NCBI GenBank assembly: GCA_012845835.1
Contig: JABAKD010000008.1
Span: 7,920,775 to 7,984,774, forward strand
DNA from: Undaria pinnatifida
Lineage: Eukaryota; Sar; Phaeophyceae; Laminariales; Alariaceae
Reading direction: 5' to 3'
DNA length: 64,000 nucleotides
Positions 31,901-46,900 of the stretch are shown in pieces; position 1 is the stretch's first letter, and the number at the start of each line of letters is the position of its first letter. The notes under the pieces were generated by a model. It ran no database searches. It was not told the origin of the DNA and saw only the letters and a list, made by a program, of their open reading frames with translations. The position numbers and the translations under genes were made by a program.

Positions 31901-34900
31901 GTACCGTGTGTCGTGAGATTCACTCATTGTTTGCTGCTGGTATTAAAGTAGTTTTATGCTGGTAGACTACTTGGGCACTTCGTACACTCGTACAAATAAC
32001 TATTGTAAGTTTATAAAATATATAGCTCTCGTAATCACTACACGGCGTTATCATAGCCGTGTAGCAGCATGTTGTAAAATTTTCTAACGTCATCTGTGAG
32101 TCCGACAAAATTAGGGTCGATACTCATCTTTGCAAGCTGCGTGATACACCGGCCGCCCGTTTTTGGCAAGTACCTAGTAATGTACACCACTTGTTGCGCT
32201 GCGCCGTTTGTACGTACAGGTATTTTTGTGTCCCGAGGTACAGAGCGCTCTGTTGTGAAAATAACGCGTTTGACCGCTGGATGCGTGTTGATGCCAACTA
32301 CAGCAGTTGTGTTGTCCCTGGCCAATGAAGGCAAATTCATTATGCTGGACTGACTGCTGCTGTAAGTGTTCGCTCCCGCCCTTTCCTGCAGGGGCGCAAG
32401 GCCTTGGTATCGTTGTAGATGCTGTTCTGGTGTTGCTGTTGTTTTGAAATGGCGTGTAAACCGGCGGACGTTCAGAGGGGGGGCGGATAAGGGAACGGAG
32501 GGCCCGCGCTCGACCGCTTGACCGGCAAACACACCTATAATATTATTAGCACAGTAATCCTTTTGGGATTCAGGTATAGCGGCAAAAAAAACATGCGATC
32601 TTGTCAAGCGTGTACTCGTAGTGATGTTCATTTTTTTTTTTTTATCCTCCGGCGGATGGGGAAAAATAGAGCTTAAGCTGACCACACTTCCACACATTTT
32701 CATACGCGTCGTGTGTCGATTTAACTCAGTTGCTTTCGCAACCCAGCGCTAGCTGGCGCGTCCTTCGGATCCCAATATAGCGATAGCGTGAGCTGTCCCT
32801 ATCAGCGGTCCTCGTTACAAACACGGCAGCGCAAGCGCATAGTGTGAGCGTGTAGCAGTACGACTCACGAGGTTGTGCGCGTGTTTTACAGCTCCTTGCA
32901 TTATCTTTGCTTTACAATTGGGAGACGTCCCCTACCCTAGCAGCCCGTGCTGCGTGGCGTCGCCATTGCCGTAATTGTTGTTTGTGGTCCAAAAATGACG
33001 TATCCCTCTGAAATCCCACATAGGGTTACAGTATACACTACCAGGTATTCATAACAAGGCAAGGTAAATATACAAAATTTATCGTACTGGTTGTAGAATT
33101 TGGTGCTACACAGAGGCACTTCCTTCTTCCTTCCCTACACGCCGGGGTCCGCTGGTACTGGACTCTGTCTAATATACCCTGATAGCTACACTGCTGTAGT
33201 TGTAAGGGGAGTCGCCGACCTATATCCTTAATGAGGACACACAACTCGTAATACGCGCCATCGGAGTATCACACACAGCTTGCAAAGATGAGTTTCGACG
33301 AAATCTTCGATCTCACAGCTGGAGTGTATTTTTATTTTTTATAATATATTATGACAGCCGTGATAGCTGAGATTCCAGTATAAAGCAGTGCACGAACGAC
33401 CATGCCCATGTGGTGTGTGGTGTACATGTTGGTCTAACTTCGAGCGAACGCGAGTTTCTACACGACGCCAAATATATCCTATTAATAATAGGCGCCCCTT
33501 TCGGGATCGCTGAAACCGGATTACAGTGGATACTCCGATCTAAGAGCACCCCGTGACAAGCCCAAACAAATGAAAATATATAGACTACATGTATTTAAAT
33601 ATTGAAGTGACAGCGTATCAATTTGGAACCGTGGGTTCGTGTCCCACAGAGTTTTTATTCTTTTTGGGGTGGGAGTAGCTGACTTTAATTCTCGAATGCT
33701 GTATTAAGAGCAACATATAGATGACTAATAATATTCTGTATTTGTTCTCTTCCCGATATTAAAGCCGGGGGGAGAAAAACACAATAAACCGCCTACCATA
33801 CGTATGATAGAGCAGTACAGTGGAAACTACAGTAATAAATTTATAAATTAGATGTGATGTTTTACCTAGCCCAAAATTCCCCACCTAAAGTATAAATACC
33901 AACACTTACCATTATTGTGGACAAAAAATAGGACACCTCCCAATAAAAACTCTCATATAGTATATTACGAGTACCAACAACGCAGCTTGCAAAGATGAGT
34001 ACTGACCTGAAATTCGTCGAACTCACAGCTGACGTCCTTGAAAATTAGTTATAAAATGTTTCAACTACACATTGCTCTCATCTATATCGGGAAACTTGCA
34101 GCTTTTAGTATGCCGATTTGACCGCCCCGAACGCTCGTATCCTGGGCGCTCTTAACCCCTTGCCAACTGGAAACCCGTTTTTGGGGACAAAAATACTTGG
34201 ATTTAGTATAGGGAGGGGTTCGGGGGCTCTAAAGGGGTTAAATCGGGGTACCCAATGCACACGTATGTAAAATATGCACGTTTTTTTTTGGCAAGCTGTT
34301 CTTCGGCGGCCTAGGGCTTTTTCTCCCACTTTCGGCTGCTGGGCAAGCAAGAGGGCCTTTCGATATATTACGACGCATGTCGGGATCCCGGCCGACCTCC
34401 GTGGCGGTGCTCTGAGCATTCAACTTCGCTGAGCTGGCTCTTTTGTTCAAGCGGTTGCGTTCCGCTTCGCTGAGCCTAGTACGTGTGATGAAAAACCCTA
34501 CCTTTTGTTGTCCTTTTTCAATATATAAAAGGCCCGCTGCGCTCTCAGATTTTGTTGCCCGCTACGATCTTTCGCCCGCTCTAAAACATTAGCCCAATTG
34601 CTGTTACCCCTTCTGCTGCCTGGTACGACGCAGCTTCATACAGCGAGCAGCAACAGCAGCAGCGCATCTCTCTAGCACCATACGTATCTGTTGCACCTAG
34701 CCCCGTGACGTCTGTTTCGCATCTGGCACTGAACATTTTACACCTCGCCTGTTGCAAAACTGCCTCCCTCCGCCCTTCTACCTGGGAGATTGGCATCTAG
34801 CTACTATATCTCGAGTTGTTATGCTCCCCGGATTGCATCTGGGATGTGGTCGCACCGAGCAAGACCCACAGAGCAAGGCCCATGCTGCCGCCTGCCTCGT

Positions 34901-37900
34901 GTCGCCGAGCCGCGCAGAGCACGTAGACCCATATGTTAGTTGGGAGGAAAATAGACTAGAAATGTCGATCGACAGAGGCTACTACGAGTCCCCCCACACT
35001 TGACCTATATCTCGGGCTATCAGTAACCCGAACGATTTTGCCAATTTTCCCTCCGACTCCATTTCGGCGATCGGCAGAAGCTACTACGAGTAGGCCCTTC
35101 TATACTCGAGTTCCACCACACACACCCGCATTAAACCTGACATCTGACTATGCGTATGTCTCGGACTATGTCAGGAACCCCGATGGGATTATGCCAATTT
35201 CCCTCCGATTCCATTTTGGTGTTGGACACAGTATTCAATGATCGAATTGCTCTCATCGTTCCATCTGGGTGCTTTCTAAGTGTGTGAATTTTGTAGATTG
35301 TTGACACGTGAGATGATTTCTTTTTCTTGTAATTTTAGGATGAAGGATGAAGGTGAAAATCGAACGCACGAAATGACTTCACCTTTCATAATCTCACGGC
35401 CTGCCTGCGACGCCATTTTGAAGAAAGTAGACTAAAAATGTCGGTCAACAGAAGCTATTATTAATATTAATAAGAGCAGACCCTTCTATGCTCGAACTCC
35501 GCATGGTGTTTTGCTTGCTCTGCTGCTGCTGCTGTGCTCCTGCATCACACATGGCCCTCCAGGCTCAGCGCTTGCGGCAGTCACAGTACAACGGCAGCCG
35601 CTCTGTGAGCTTTCTTTTGTGACAGCCACAGACGGTGCTTTCTGTGTGCGTGGCGTGTATGATGTCATAAAAAACACAGAAGCAGCACAGCAGCAGCAGT
35701 ATAATGGCAGGAGCCGTGTTTCAAGCTCTTACCTCTGTGCCGGTAGTCATGGTGTATGTGAACGTGGTTGATGAACAGCAGGAGATCTCGACAACAATAG
35801 TTCACGCCCAATGCAACAACCCAACACGGACCTCATACCAGGTACACGAAGCTTACAGCAAAAGCAAAATCAGTACTCGTAGCTCGTTTTTGGTCACGAC
35901 TGGTGACATTTTTGTGTTTTTTAAGAACCGCCCTATAACGCACATCATTGGAGAGGCTGTGTTCCCCTTTTTCTGCTTGCGACCCCCCCGGAATATCAAG
36001 GTAACCCCATCCCGAAGCGGTATCGATGGGGTTACCCCATCCCGAAGGGGTATCGATGGGGTTATGCATTGTACATATCATACGTCCGCCGCCGCCGACC
36101 GATAATAACGCACGCACAGCACCACTTGGCAGTTGACGACAGTTACAGCGAGCGAATTATTTGCGACACCTATCCCATCTCAGATGACTTGGACATTTCC
36201 GCCGCTCCCGGCTTTTCTCATGTACGAGTATGTAGTACACTAACCTTCATGATCTATCTATTTTTTTCGTTGTAAACTCAAATGCTGGCAAACTCCAGAT
36301 AAAGTGGATAACTGATACCGGTATATAACTGGGTAACTGCTTCATGCCTAGCGGTCTAATTCCATAAATACATAAATAACGTATGACATCAAGAGCATTA
36401 TGTGTGTAGGCACGATCTCAAGGCGACGTTTGTCTGTAGGGCAGTGTTACAGCGGTATTAATTCGAGTATCCTGTAGCCTCACGTTTGGTGCTATGCTAT
36501 ATTTGTGGTGAGTTAGTTTAACGCAGCGAGATGCGACATTAACAGCAGTGCCCTGACGAAGACAGAAGAAAACGGAAAGACTCTGTACTACTGTATATGG
36601 GGTCATGTACCAGGTATTATGTTGTTCGCCGCCGACTTTAGAGACAGTGCGCGCTGAACGTCCTTGGCATGTTGATAGACACTGGTCTAGAACGTAGCTT
36701 CTTTGGGAATGGCTTTCCAGGGCTTGCGAAGATTGGATCAGTGATTGATTTATCAAGAGCTCTCATGCGGGGAACATGCGGGGAACATGCGGGGAACATG
36801 CCCGAGCTTTGAAAACACGATACGGTATGGTCTTGGTTAGCTACTTCAGTCTTGGTGACGACTGCTGCCTGCGGCGCCAGCAGAGTGAAGGGCCACCGGG
36901 ATGACCCGTCGTGGGCGCATGCAAGTTTGCTCCTTGCTTATCTCGGAGGCGTCATCGTGAGATTTTTTCTTGTCCGTAAAACGGCGGTGTAGGCACATTG
37001 GCGTGACAGAAGAATGCTTTTTGACGAATCAAAATATCCGCAACGTTGTTGCGGTGAAGATATTGTATACTTCATATATATTATGCCTGAATCTCGCTAC
37101 TTATACAGCATTCCTCGAAAAAGGCTTTTACACAAAGCTCCCCACAGAATTCCTATTTTTTCATGAAATCCCATGCAAGACTGAAATCACGGATCTCCCA
37201 AATGCTCTGCTCTTGTGCGGAGTATTTGAGGACATGAGATACCGCGAACATTAGCCCACCCAAAAATAGTTTTTGGGCCCTGCTTGCTGTGTTTTTTTCT
37301 TTTTAATCCTCCGGCAAATGGGGAAAAGAAAGCTTAAGCTCACCACAGGTTCACGTATTTTCATAGACTGTACATGTTTCCACGTTGTTTTTGCTATTGT
37401 AAAATGGTGTGTACAGATGGTACTACTACCTACCTACCTGGTAACCGACCTTGGTATAAAACAGTGATGCTATCGTTGTCATACAAGTATGTCGTAGTTT
37501 TCGGGGAGGTTTAAGGGTCGCGCCTCTTGTTTCTTTTAACAGGCGCTCCGTCGTCGTTGTCGGGTGCTTTATTCTTCCATGTGAACGTAATTCCCTCCGC
37601 GACCCGCACCGATACATTTGGATCGCCTATTTTGTAACGTTTACCGCATGCAGTCATAATACCTTAGTATTTATCTTATCGGCATTTTCCTTTCTCGAAT
37701 TGTGGATACTCGACTAGTCTATGTTATGGAAAGTTTCCAGGTACCGGGCATAAAATATACCTGTGGTACCTGGTATCGTTTTTTTCCAGGGTAAAACGTA
37801 TGACTGCAGCCCCTCAAGCATAACCGAGCCGCTCTGATCTGGGTATGCTATGTATTGTGTTCAGGAATGGCTGACAAGCTTGGTGGAGCAGAGCAAGGCA

Positions 37901-40900
37901 GCGGGGGCCAAGGGCGCTCGCAGCAAAGGTCCTAAAGGAGGGAAATGGACGAAGGAAGAGGTTAGTTCATCAGTCAAGCAAGCTTGCGTCAGACCCCTCG
38001 AGAGTCCGGCTGCGGTTGTGTTGTTGTTATTGATATGGGGGCGGCTTAGTCTGTTCGAACATCGAACATTGTGGTTTGCGAGCGATATCAGTTTTCCGCC
38101 AACATTGTACATGGTTTTTAAGGTTTTATCGACCGGCGTTAGTCTTGATTATTTTGTTTATTGTCGTAAAGAGCTAACAGAGCTCTAGAGCTCTGCTCTG
38201 CTTTGCTCTATTAATTAACTACTAGCAGTTGACTACCGGTAGACTAGCATCAGGTATGCCTCGATCGTCTGCGAGGACTTGGAGACTGCGTTCCTTCTCA
38301 TAATGTCATATTGTCATCTCATCCTCGGTTTTTTCTTGGAGTGCACGAAAGTATATATCTGCTTACGACTCGATATTGACATGTTTGTATCGAGCCGAAC
38401 AACTGCGAAGCCTTGCTGCACATTCTCCATGATACCAGAAATGAGGTACCCTGGTACCATCCAAGGTGCGTTTGCTCCTCGCCCACGGGGGGGCTTTTTT
38501 TTAGCCTTCGGGCAGTTTGTGGTCGTCTCAAATCGACGCAAACTTCCACATTTCTGGCAACAAGTGTCAGACCATTTTGACCTTAAAACGTATATGCGCC
38601 CCTAGAAGTCGGCTCGCGGGTATGGCCGGACCGAATTGAGTCAGGACAAGACGTATTGGAAGGTTGTTCAAAGCGATATCCACTTCGCCTACTCTGTCCA
38701 TCATTAGTTTGCCTTAAGTCCGGGTGGCCGTGCTGTGTGATTTGTAGGTATAGTACGCTTCATCAGCGGCATTAACGTTGAATGTACGATGCTAGTATTT
38801 ATAGTAGTCGAGCACGATGACGCACGTGTTACGTTTTTTTTTTTTCGTCACTTGCATTACCTTTGCACTTTTCTTTCTCCTCCCTCCCTAGACGTAACTC
38901 AGATCCGGGGTCACATAGCGGGCTCTTCTCCCCCGTCCCCACTACGGTACGCGCCTTCATTTTTATCGTTATGCCGGTATGTATGGCCATTCTATGAAGC
39001 CTATTATGTATAAACAGGGAATATCTCCTTGAGAACTGCACTCTTGTTTTTGGGCTCCACCTGCTTTAAACTTGATGTGGGATGATGTTTTCCGTAGTGA
39101 ACGGGTTAATGGTCCCATTTCTTCTAGGCGACTGGCGTCGAAAGTCACCATAACACGACAATTTAGCTATCACGAGAAGGCAAGATGACCCATATCGTTT
39201 TTGGGGCTTTTGTGGGCCAGTAAGCATTGCGTGGCGGAAACAAGCTGGCCACATTGGAATGCTTCAGAGGCAAGGGGTGTATTACGTGGATGCTGCGTTC
39301 TGGTGAAGGAATGAAAACGCTATTTTGCCCCCGTGTCTGTTTTTTCTTGAATCCTACCATGAATTGCGATGACTTGATTGCATTACTTGACGTCGCGTTA
39401 CTTGATGTCGCTTTGAAACGGTTTAAACAGGACACTCGTCTTCGCGAGATCGTGGAGCACCATGGGGCACGGAACTGGAGGATGGTGGCCGAGCAACTGG
39501 GCACGCCTCGTTCTGACGTCCAGTGTCTTCACAGGTGAGCGTTTTCATAATACCGGCTTATCGTGCCGGTACAACTCTAACAGTCATTGGTTTAGATACA
39601 AGCTACGACGAGGGGGTGCTTGTGCGCACTTGGTCGTGGCGTTGACGTCTTGTCGTGCGTCGTAAGAGTATATTCTTGGCGTGGTTTGCTACATGGTACA
39701 GCAGTGCTACAGTAGTGCTACAACAGCACATGGGGCCTGACGAAGCGAAACGTATCATGGTATGACGTTCGTATGATAATATCCTCTTGCCGGGTAGGTA
39801 TGCCATTAAGTGCAACAGTAGTGTACATGCTGTGGTATACTCGGTTGCGAACGAAACTTAGGAACTAGCCGTATGTCTACCATAGCGCGCGAGGTGTTTA
39901 TTTCGTTTTTTTTGTGCAGATGGAACAAGGTTCTGCGGCCAGGCCTTCACAAAGGCCCCTGGACCGAAGAGGAGGACAGCATCGTCAGGGAGTGTGTCGA
40001 GCTCAGTGGCGCCCAAAAGGTGTGTATGAGGTTCACGTAGACGGTGTATAGTCCTACAGCGCTAACCGAATAGGCCTGGAGGGAGTCATGCCTTAATTTC
40101 TAAGTCGATTAGTAGACGGCGGCAGAAATGGCCAGAGCATATTAATAGTACATATTTATCGTGAACGTCGTGATATCCACACGTGATAGACGGCTCTCTT
40201 GTTGAATTACCTGGTTCGTTGGATCACGCGGATAACAAGTGTGGGATGATGAAGGCTGGCTCACGTTAAAACCCCCAAACTTATTTCCCCGCGAATGTCC
40301 ATGCCGTTTTTTCGATTCAGACCGTGAAATTGTGCACACGTCTTCTATGTGCCCTTGCGAAGACCTCACCTGTTTTTATTTTGTCTTTTTTGCCTGATAT
40401 TTGTTCAGTAAGATTTTTCCGAAAAAGTGGACCACCTTAGCCTTTTCGTCGAAAAAAAAGAAACGAACCCCCCCCCGGAGGTTAAACCTCGGGATGGGCA
40501 TGTGGAACACGCGTGCAAAATACCAGGGTCTATCTCTCAAAAACGGCGTGGTCATTTGGACTTTTGTCGGTCAAAATGGTTGAGATACGTTATTTCCTTC
40601 AAATTGCTTGGTTTTAGTGTAGGATCCAGTTTTTTCACTAGTTTCTGCTTAATGTTGAACACAGGCAGGTCAGATCTTCGTTTTTTTGCGCAAAAATTCT
40701 ACAGACATGCCTTGGAGTACGTCCACCCCGATCGTGCACAATGCGGCGCATTTTGTTCTTCACCCCGCGTGGAAAACGTCTGAGTATTATTGAAAAAAAT
40801 GAAGGCCCGTCATTGGTCGACACGAATTTCGCTTCTAGAGACAGCCCGAGACCGATAAAAAAAAAAAGGCCATGTCACCCTCTTACATTGGTCATGGGGG

Positions 40901-43900
40901 TCAGTATGATGCCAAATATTCACTCTTTGACTAGATATGCGAGCGGCGTTCGCGGGGAAGATAATTTGGGTTTTTTTACTTGAACCAGCCTGTACTTAAG
41001 ATTTGATCTTGTTTTTCCCCAGCAGGTGAAATGGTCGGTGGTGGCGTCGCGACTTCCTGGAAGGATAGGCAAGCAGTGCCGAGAGCGATGGTTCAATCAC
41101 CTAGACCCCAGCATCAAGAAGGGCGAATGGAGTCCGGAAGAAGATCGAATCGTGTTCGGGGCTCAGGTAATGATGAGTAACGATAGCTTGCACTTGCATG
41201 CAGTATGTACTCTAGCTCCCGGTGGTCGGTCGTTCTCAGTATCGCTAACGCACTACCTGGTACGTGTTTCTCAACAGGCTTACATGGGCAATCGGTGGTG
41301 CGAAATTGCGAAGCTGCTACCAGGGCGGACCGAAAATGCGGTCAAGAACCGCTTCAACTCCTCGGCGAGGAAGAAGTGGCTTGACCAAAACCCAGGAGGG
41401 GCTAGCGTGCTCACACCAGACCTTCTGAACAAGGTATGGGTATGGTACGGGTGTCCTCGAGTGGCAAGGGCCCGGCCCATAATTAGGCGGAACGATATTT
41501 TAGGGGCTGTGGGTAGTCTCCGCTTGTTGTCCTTGATGTTTGTTGTTCGGTGATGGTTTTGGTAGTAGCTGAGGCTTGCGGCTTTCCTCCGGACGGAAGC
41601 ACACTGACTGTCAACTTTCAAGCGCCCCGCGTCGTCCACCATTGACGTCGCCGATGCCCGTTTTCTTGCTTGACGGTGCTTTTGTCCAGCTGAAAGAGGC
41701 ATACGAGCAGATGCAGGCCCAGCCAACAACAGCAGCTCAAGGAATGTCGGACGAAAGCGGAACCGACAACGACTCTAAGGTTAGATGGGGCCTGGGGTGC
41801 GGGGAATGGTGTACGGTGTGTAGTTTGAGGGACCTCAGCGACTGTACCCCGGCACTCGACCTACCGCTGCAATGCTTGCGAACGCGATATTATAACAACG
41901 TTGATGTTGATGCCGCAGAAATCGACGTTAGGTCTTCTCACGCGCTCGAATGCGTGCTGGGCTGTGAAGTTTCAAGTTTGACTGAGTCATGCCAGTGCGT
42001 TGGAAAATGGGATGAGATTGATGGCCTTGCTTCCATGTATCAAACGTTGCGTGCTTGCGGCAATGAACACCACCTGCCTCATTCACGCCGTAACATTATG
42101 TGCTCTAAACTATCATGGTGGCTCTAGATGTCGATCGCACGTGGCGCTTACCCAAAAACTCGACGCGATGTGATCATTTGGTGATGCATGCAGGAGCCCT
42201 CCACCCGTGCTTCTCCTAGCCAACACCACCGCCGCCGTGACTCAACGCCCACCACGTTCGGCGACTTGGGTTTGATGCACCTTGGCGGTGGCGAGCGTTT
42301 GACACCGCCTCCCCAGTCGATGCACGCCCGAAGGCATTCAGCTACTGGAGCGATGACGGGGATGCTGAACGAATCCCCGTCAGCCGAACAACGCTTCCGC
42401 CGGCATGTGAGAATGCAACATCGCAGTGTGCCCGGCGAGGGCGTAGGTAGTACGCACATGCCCCATGTGATTTCCGTGGATGATGTGATTCCACACGTAA
42501 TTTGTCGCTTCTACGCTCCCTCGCCGCTTCGTTTACCTGTCTTGAGGACATGCGTGGAGCCGCAGGCGGGCGTGAGCCCGTCGCGGCGAAGCCCACCTGA
42601 TACAGTATACCTGGTACGATTCTCCAACTTATCAACAACACCCAAGTTGATGACAGTTACGACTGTCAAGTATCCAGCTGCGCTTGTCCCTGGAGACAGC
42701 TATACTAAAGTCATGCAGGAAGGCAAACGTGGTGCAGGGACGATACCACGTGCATACGAACTGATTTCGAAACGTTTGGTCAACCATACCATGTCGCAGG
42801 TTGGCCTAGGAGCTCAATCGCTGTTCGGAGTGGACAACGGGGAGCAGGTGGGGCTTGCGTTCAGCGTATTGTCGGGATTCGCATCAACTGCAAATAGATG
42901 TTGATGTTTCGATATTTCCGAAACGTCGTGCTGCTATATTGGATGTTTTCTGCGTATTCTCGGCGTGTGAACCCGTTGATTGCTACCGGCGTACCGCGTG
43001 CGACCTACAGAATCCCAGGTACAACAAGTAGCTTCGGAGGACATACCAGTATATTTTTTGAGACGAATATGTTTGTAAAGCTTGGTTTGGGGCCCGTGTG
43101 AGACTGGCGTGGCGAATAAACGGCGCGAAAAAACGCTCCCAACAATGCTCGCCGTCGTTTACAGAGGGGCCTGCCGGACCCGGGACACTTGCAGGCCCAC
43201 GCCGCACGAGGACAGCCAGGACCAGCCCGAACCCGCCCAGGTGCTTCAGAGAGGGGACCGCACGAGTCTGAGAAGCTTGCCGTCGTCAATGAGCTCCATC
43301 CTGTCAAGGTGTGTGTGCGTATTCACATGTTGAGTAGGTAAGGTATGCTTTGACCACAGCTTGTATGCAGTAGTTGACTTGGTTCAACCTTGCGCAGTTG
43401 TTTGCACGAGTATTGATGCGACGCTTGATGTAAGTAGTGTTATCGTTTAGTTGTGCTCTGTGCAACGAACTGTTTTCTTATACTGTACCTGGTACGTGGC
43501 GTAGCGCAATTATTGTGGAGCGACAAGAAGCGGCTTCCATGTTTTTTGTTTCTACACGTCTTGCCCATTGCACAGGGGGCTTCTCTTATGTGGTATTTGT
43601 ACTTTCCACCAGTATTACGCGACTGGTTTACGCTCTTCACCATGCATGCCACGCTATTTACATGACAATCCATGCCACGCTATTTACATGACGCATATAT
43701 GACGATGACACAAGCCATGCCATCCCATGTATATTACGTATGTTATGCAATCCAGGCGGAAGAGCTTGAGCAGGCGCCGATGTCCAAAGATCATTCGGAG
43801 AAACAAGGACGTTCGCACGGGCAATTACAAGGCGCGCGTGCGGCCCCGTCGCACGGTTCTGCTGATGCGTCAGCTGCCGGGCGAGGCCACTCACACTTGC

Positions 43901-46900
43901 CGCACCGCATGGCACCCCCGCAACACCCGCTGCCACGTCCTACCGGGCACCCGCCTCGACCGTTCGTGGGCGCAAGTAATCGCGCGGTAGGCTCTGCCCC
44001 TACCGTTCCTGGAGTTGGAGAGGGGGGGATGGGCGCTCTTCTTGGACAGGCGAGCCAGCTTCGACCACCAAGGGTGAGTTGGTTGTGTTGAGTGCAAACC
44101 GGCACATCTTGATGCAAAGCGTGATGCCGACGTTGTACCCAGGAGTATGTCGATTCGGATGTGATCACGTTGCTGTTCAATTCGGATGTAGTCCCAACTC
44201 ATAGGCAGCTTCTCGGTTGGGTGGGATGACGCTCGTACTCCACACGATGATGTTTGACGTTAATTTCGCTTTTCGCGATGTGTTTTATCCTTCCTACAGA
44301 TCGACACGAATTCGAGCGTGAAGCGAGAAGGCAACGCGGGCAACGCTAGCCTCTCGCAGCTGCTTCTGACGAGTCCATTTAGCTCGAATGACAGCTCACG
44401 CTTCACCGCCAACGACGCTCTAGGGCAGCCCCCTCCCGATATCGATCCGACTCCAGCATCGGCAGCGGCGGCACAGGCAAGAGTAGTTGGACGAAATGCG
44501 TTTTTCATTCCCTGTCCGTATCGGAACGTTTGGTCCAATTGGGGAGTAGGTAGAACCAATGCATTTTTCTCTTGTGTTGGCTTTGTGGCAAATCATTTTT
44601 GCTGGCCAGCTTGTGCAACGTGGGTGGGCAGGCAGACTGATTCGCGCGCCTCGCCGCGTCCCCCACCCAGGTTGTTCTTTGGCAGCGCGTTACTTTTGAG
44701 TCTATTCCACTATATTTTGCTAAATGAGGGGCTTTCGAGTATGTGAGGAAGAAGTGGGATGACCACCGTTTCAATGTGTGCAGGTTTCTTGAGTAAGAAG
44801 AGAAAGGGAACTGAGTCATGTGCGAACAAATCCACTATTTTTGCAGTTTCAACCCATATATATCGAGCGTTCCGGACACATGAGCTAACGCATTCATCAT
44901 TTGGTACATGTCTGTCATTCGCGTACTCTACTGATGCTGCCACATGCAGACCTATCCGTCAGCTACTGCAGAGTCTCCTGTTTCTCAAGCGGTGCGTGAG
45001 ACAAGACGCCAGGGGACGCGGATGCAGAAAGGAGAGCAGGTACGAGCCATTCAAGCATACCTCACGTTTCATTTTGGGTTTTGTGTTGATTGCATGGGCA
45101 CCTTAACCGGGCGCGCCGTGGTTTCGCAAAGGCGGGATTGTGCACCGGCCCCCTTGATGAGAGAGGTTGCTGCCGACTACCTTGAGTAGCTAAACGGGGC
45201 GTGTTCCACTACAAATGTGCCTTCTCGTTTGATGTGTGTCCCAGGTACCTTTGTCGGCCCTTCCTTACATGCGCTTCTTGAGTGACTCCCTTGATGAGCT
45301 AGGTTGCTGCCGACTACTATGAATAGCTAGAGTGTGTGGCTCCTTTTTTTATGTTTGTGCCAGGTACCACTGTCTGTCCTTCCTTACTTCCGCTTCTTGA
45401 GCGAGGAAGCTCAGCGGAACGTCATGTCTCAGCTGATCGACAACTTCCAGACGACCTCGATCACCAAACGACCGGTGGCATCGACAGCGGCTGCGGTGGC
45501 AACAGCGCCCCCGTCCTCTTCGTCGGCCTCGTCTCCCGGGGGGCTAGCCTTCATGCGCTCCCCGACTTTCGCGAAGGTGTGACACATTTTTTTGCATCTT
45601 GAGAGACACGTGGGAATCAACGCATGACACGAATAGTAGCGTCATCCCTTACTATTACTACTACGGTAGAGGCACGGGGAGCCGTGTAAAGCCTCCAGTA
45701 GGAGTCGTTCGAAGCGTCGCCATGGATATCGGCCGAGCACAGCGTGATAGTTGTGATGAGTTAGTTTACGTTAGGGCCGTTTCTAACGACTTGAGTTTGG
45801 CAAGTTTTTGCCAATTGGGTTAGTAAAGCAAAAGAGTGAATAATGTTCGCGTTGCTTGTCTCCAGGCCGTACTATTTGTAAACACGCTGAAAGAGATACC
45901 GTTGAAGATTTACAGTGGCGGCCACGATTTACGAGAGCTCGGTTTAAGACACACCGCTTTAAGAGAGGTAGCGCGTCAGGTAACAGTTTGCAGTTGCTTG
46001 GCACAAAAAAAATACTACGATAGGCGTAACAGCGTGCAGCGCGCGCGGTGAAAATCAAGCCAAATAGGTACCTTGTGTTCCAAGGGAAAATACCACTACT
46101 ACAACTATAACACTGGCCTATAGAAGGTGCTTTGGTGACGCGAAAGAACAACGAAGACACATCATCATGCATGGCAAAAAATAAAAAGAACGAAAACAGT
46201 GACACATGCAGCAGGCGCACGGTCTATAGCGCAGTCGGACTTGCCTGATCTTAAAACCATCACCAGAAAAAGTCGATAGCCAGAGAACGATATACGGGGT
46301 ACCTTTTACGCTATTTGCCGATACAGCGAGAATCTTTCACTAACCGCGCCTTGTTTCGGCGGCGCTGGGGGGTTACACCGGCGTACCGGGAAATGGCCGT
46401 AAACGCCGGGGTACATCGGCATTGGACCATTCAAGTTGGTTTTCACCGTTTTATGGCGAGTTTCTCACCATTTTATGGCATGCGAACAACGACCGATACG
46501 CCGATCAACGTCAACCCCGTCAACGTTGGAACTAAACAAGACAACAGCATACGCCCAACAGAGAAACAACACACAACCAACAAGTTCCGTGCCTGTGTCA
46601 TATACGAGTACACTCGTACTAGCTGCCGGCGAACAATACGTCCAAAGGGCTTCCGCACACTATTTTATAAACATATTTATGTTACCAAGTACCAAGACTT
46701 CTGTGTTATTTGACGCATCGACATGTGATGCATACGTATACGCGTGTTATTTGACGCATCGACATGTGATGCATACGTACACGCGAGAGGTAACGACGCA
46801 CCTGTGTTGGTCTGCCCACAAAAAGTACAAAAAATGGGGCCAAACTATGCCACAATACAGATCTGGAACCACCTCTACCTCTACTTGTAGTAATTGTGTA

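Larger units (their letters stand above)
30293..37864 (+). other. MYB intron 2, 7.6 kb, repeat-rich
   Basis: GTGAGA donor, TTCAG acceptor. It holds short-ORF repeats (31275, 32127, 33298, 33995), R400 fragments (about 32630, 37290), a small TTAACCCC element (34152) and tandem palindromes (36004). I saw no further exon, but a small one could be missed. Confidence 0.5.
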
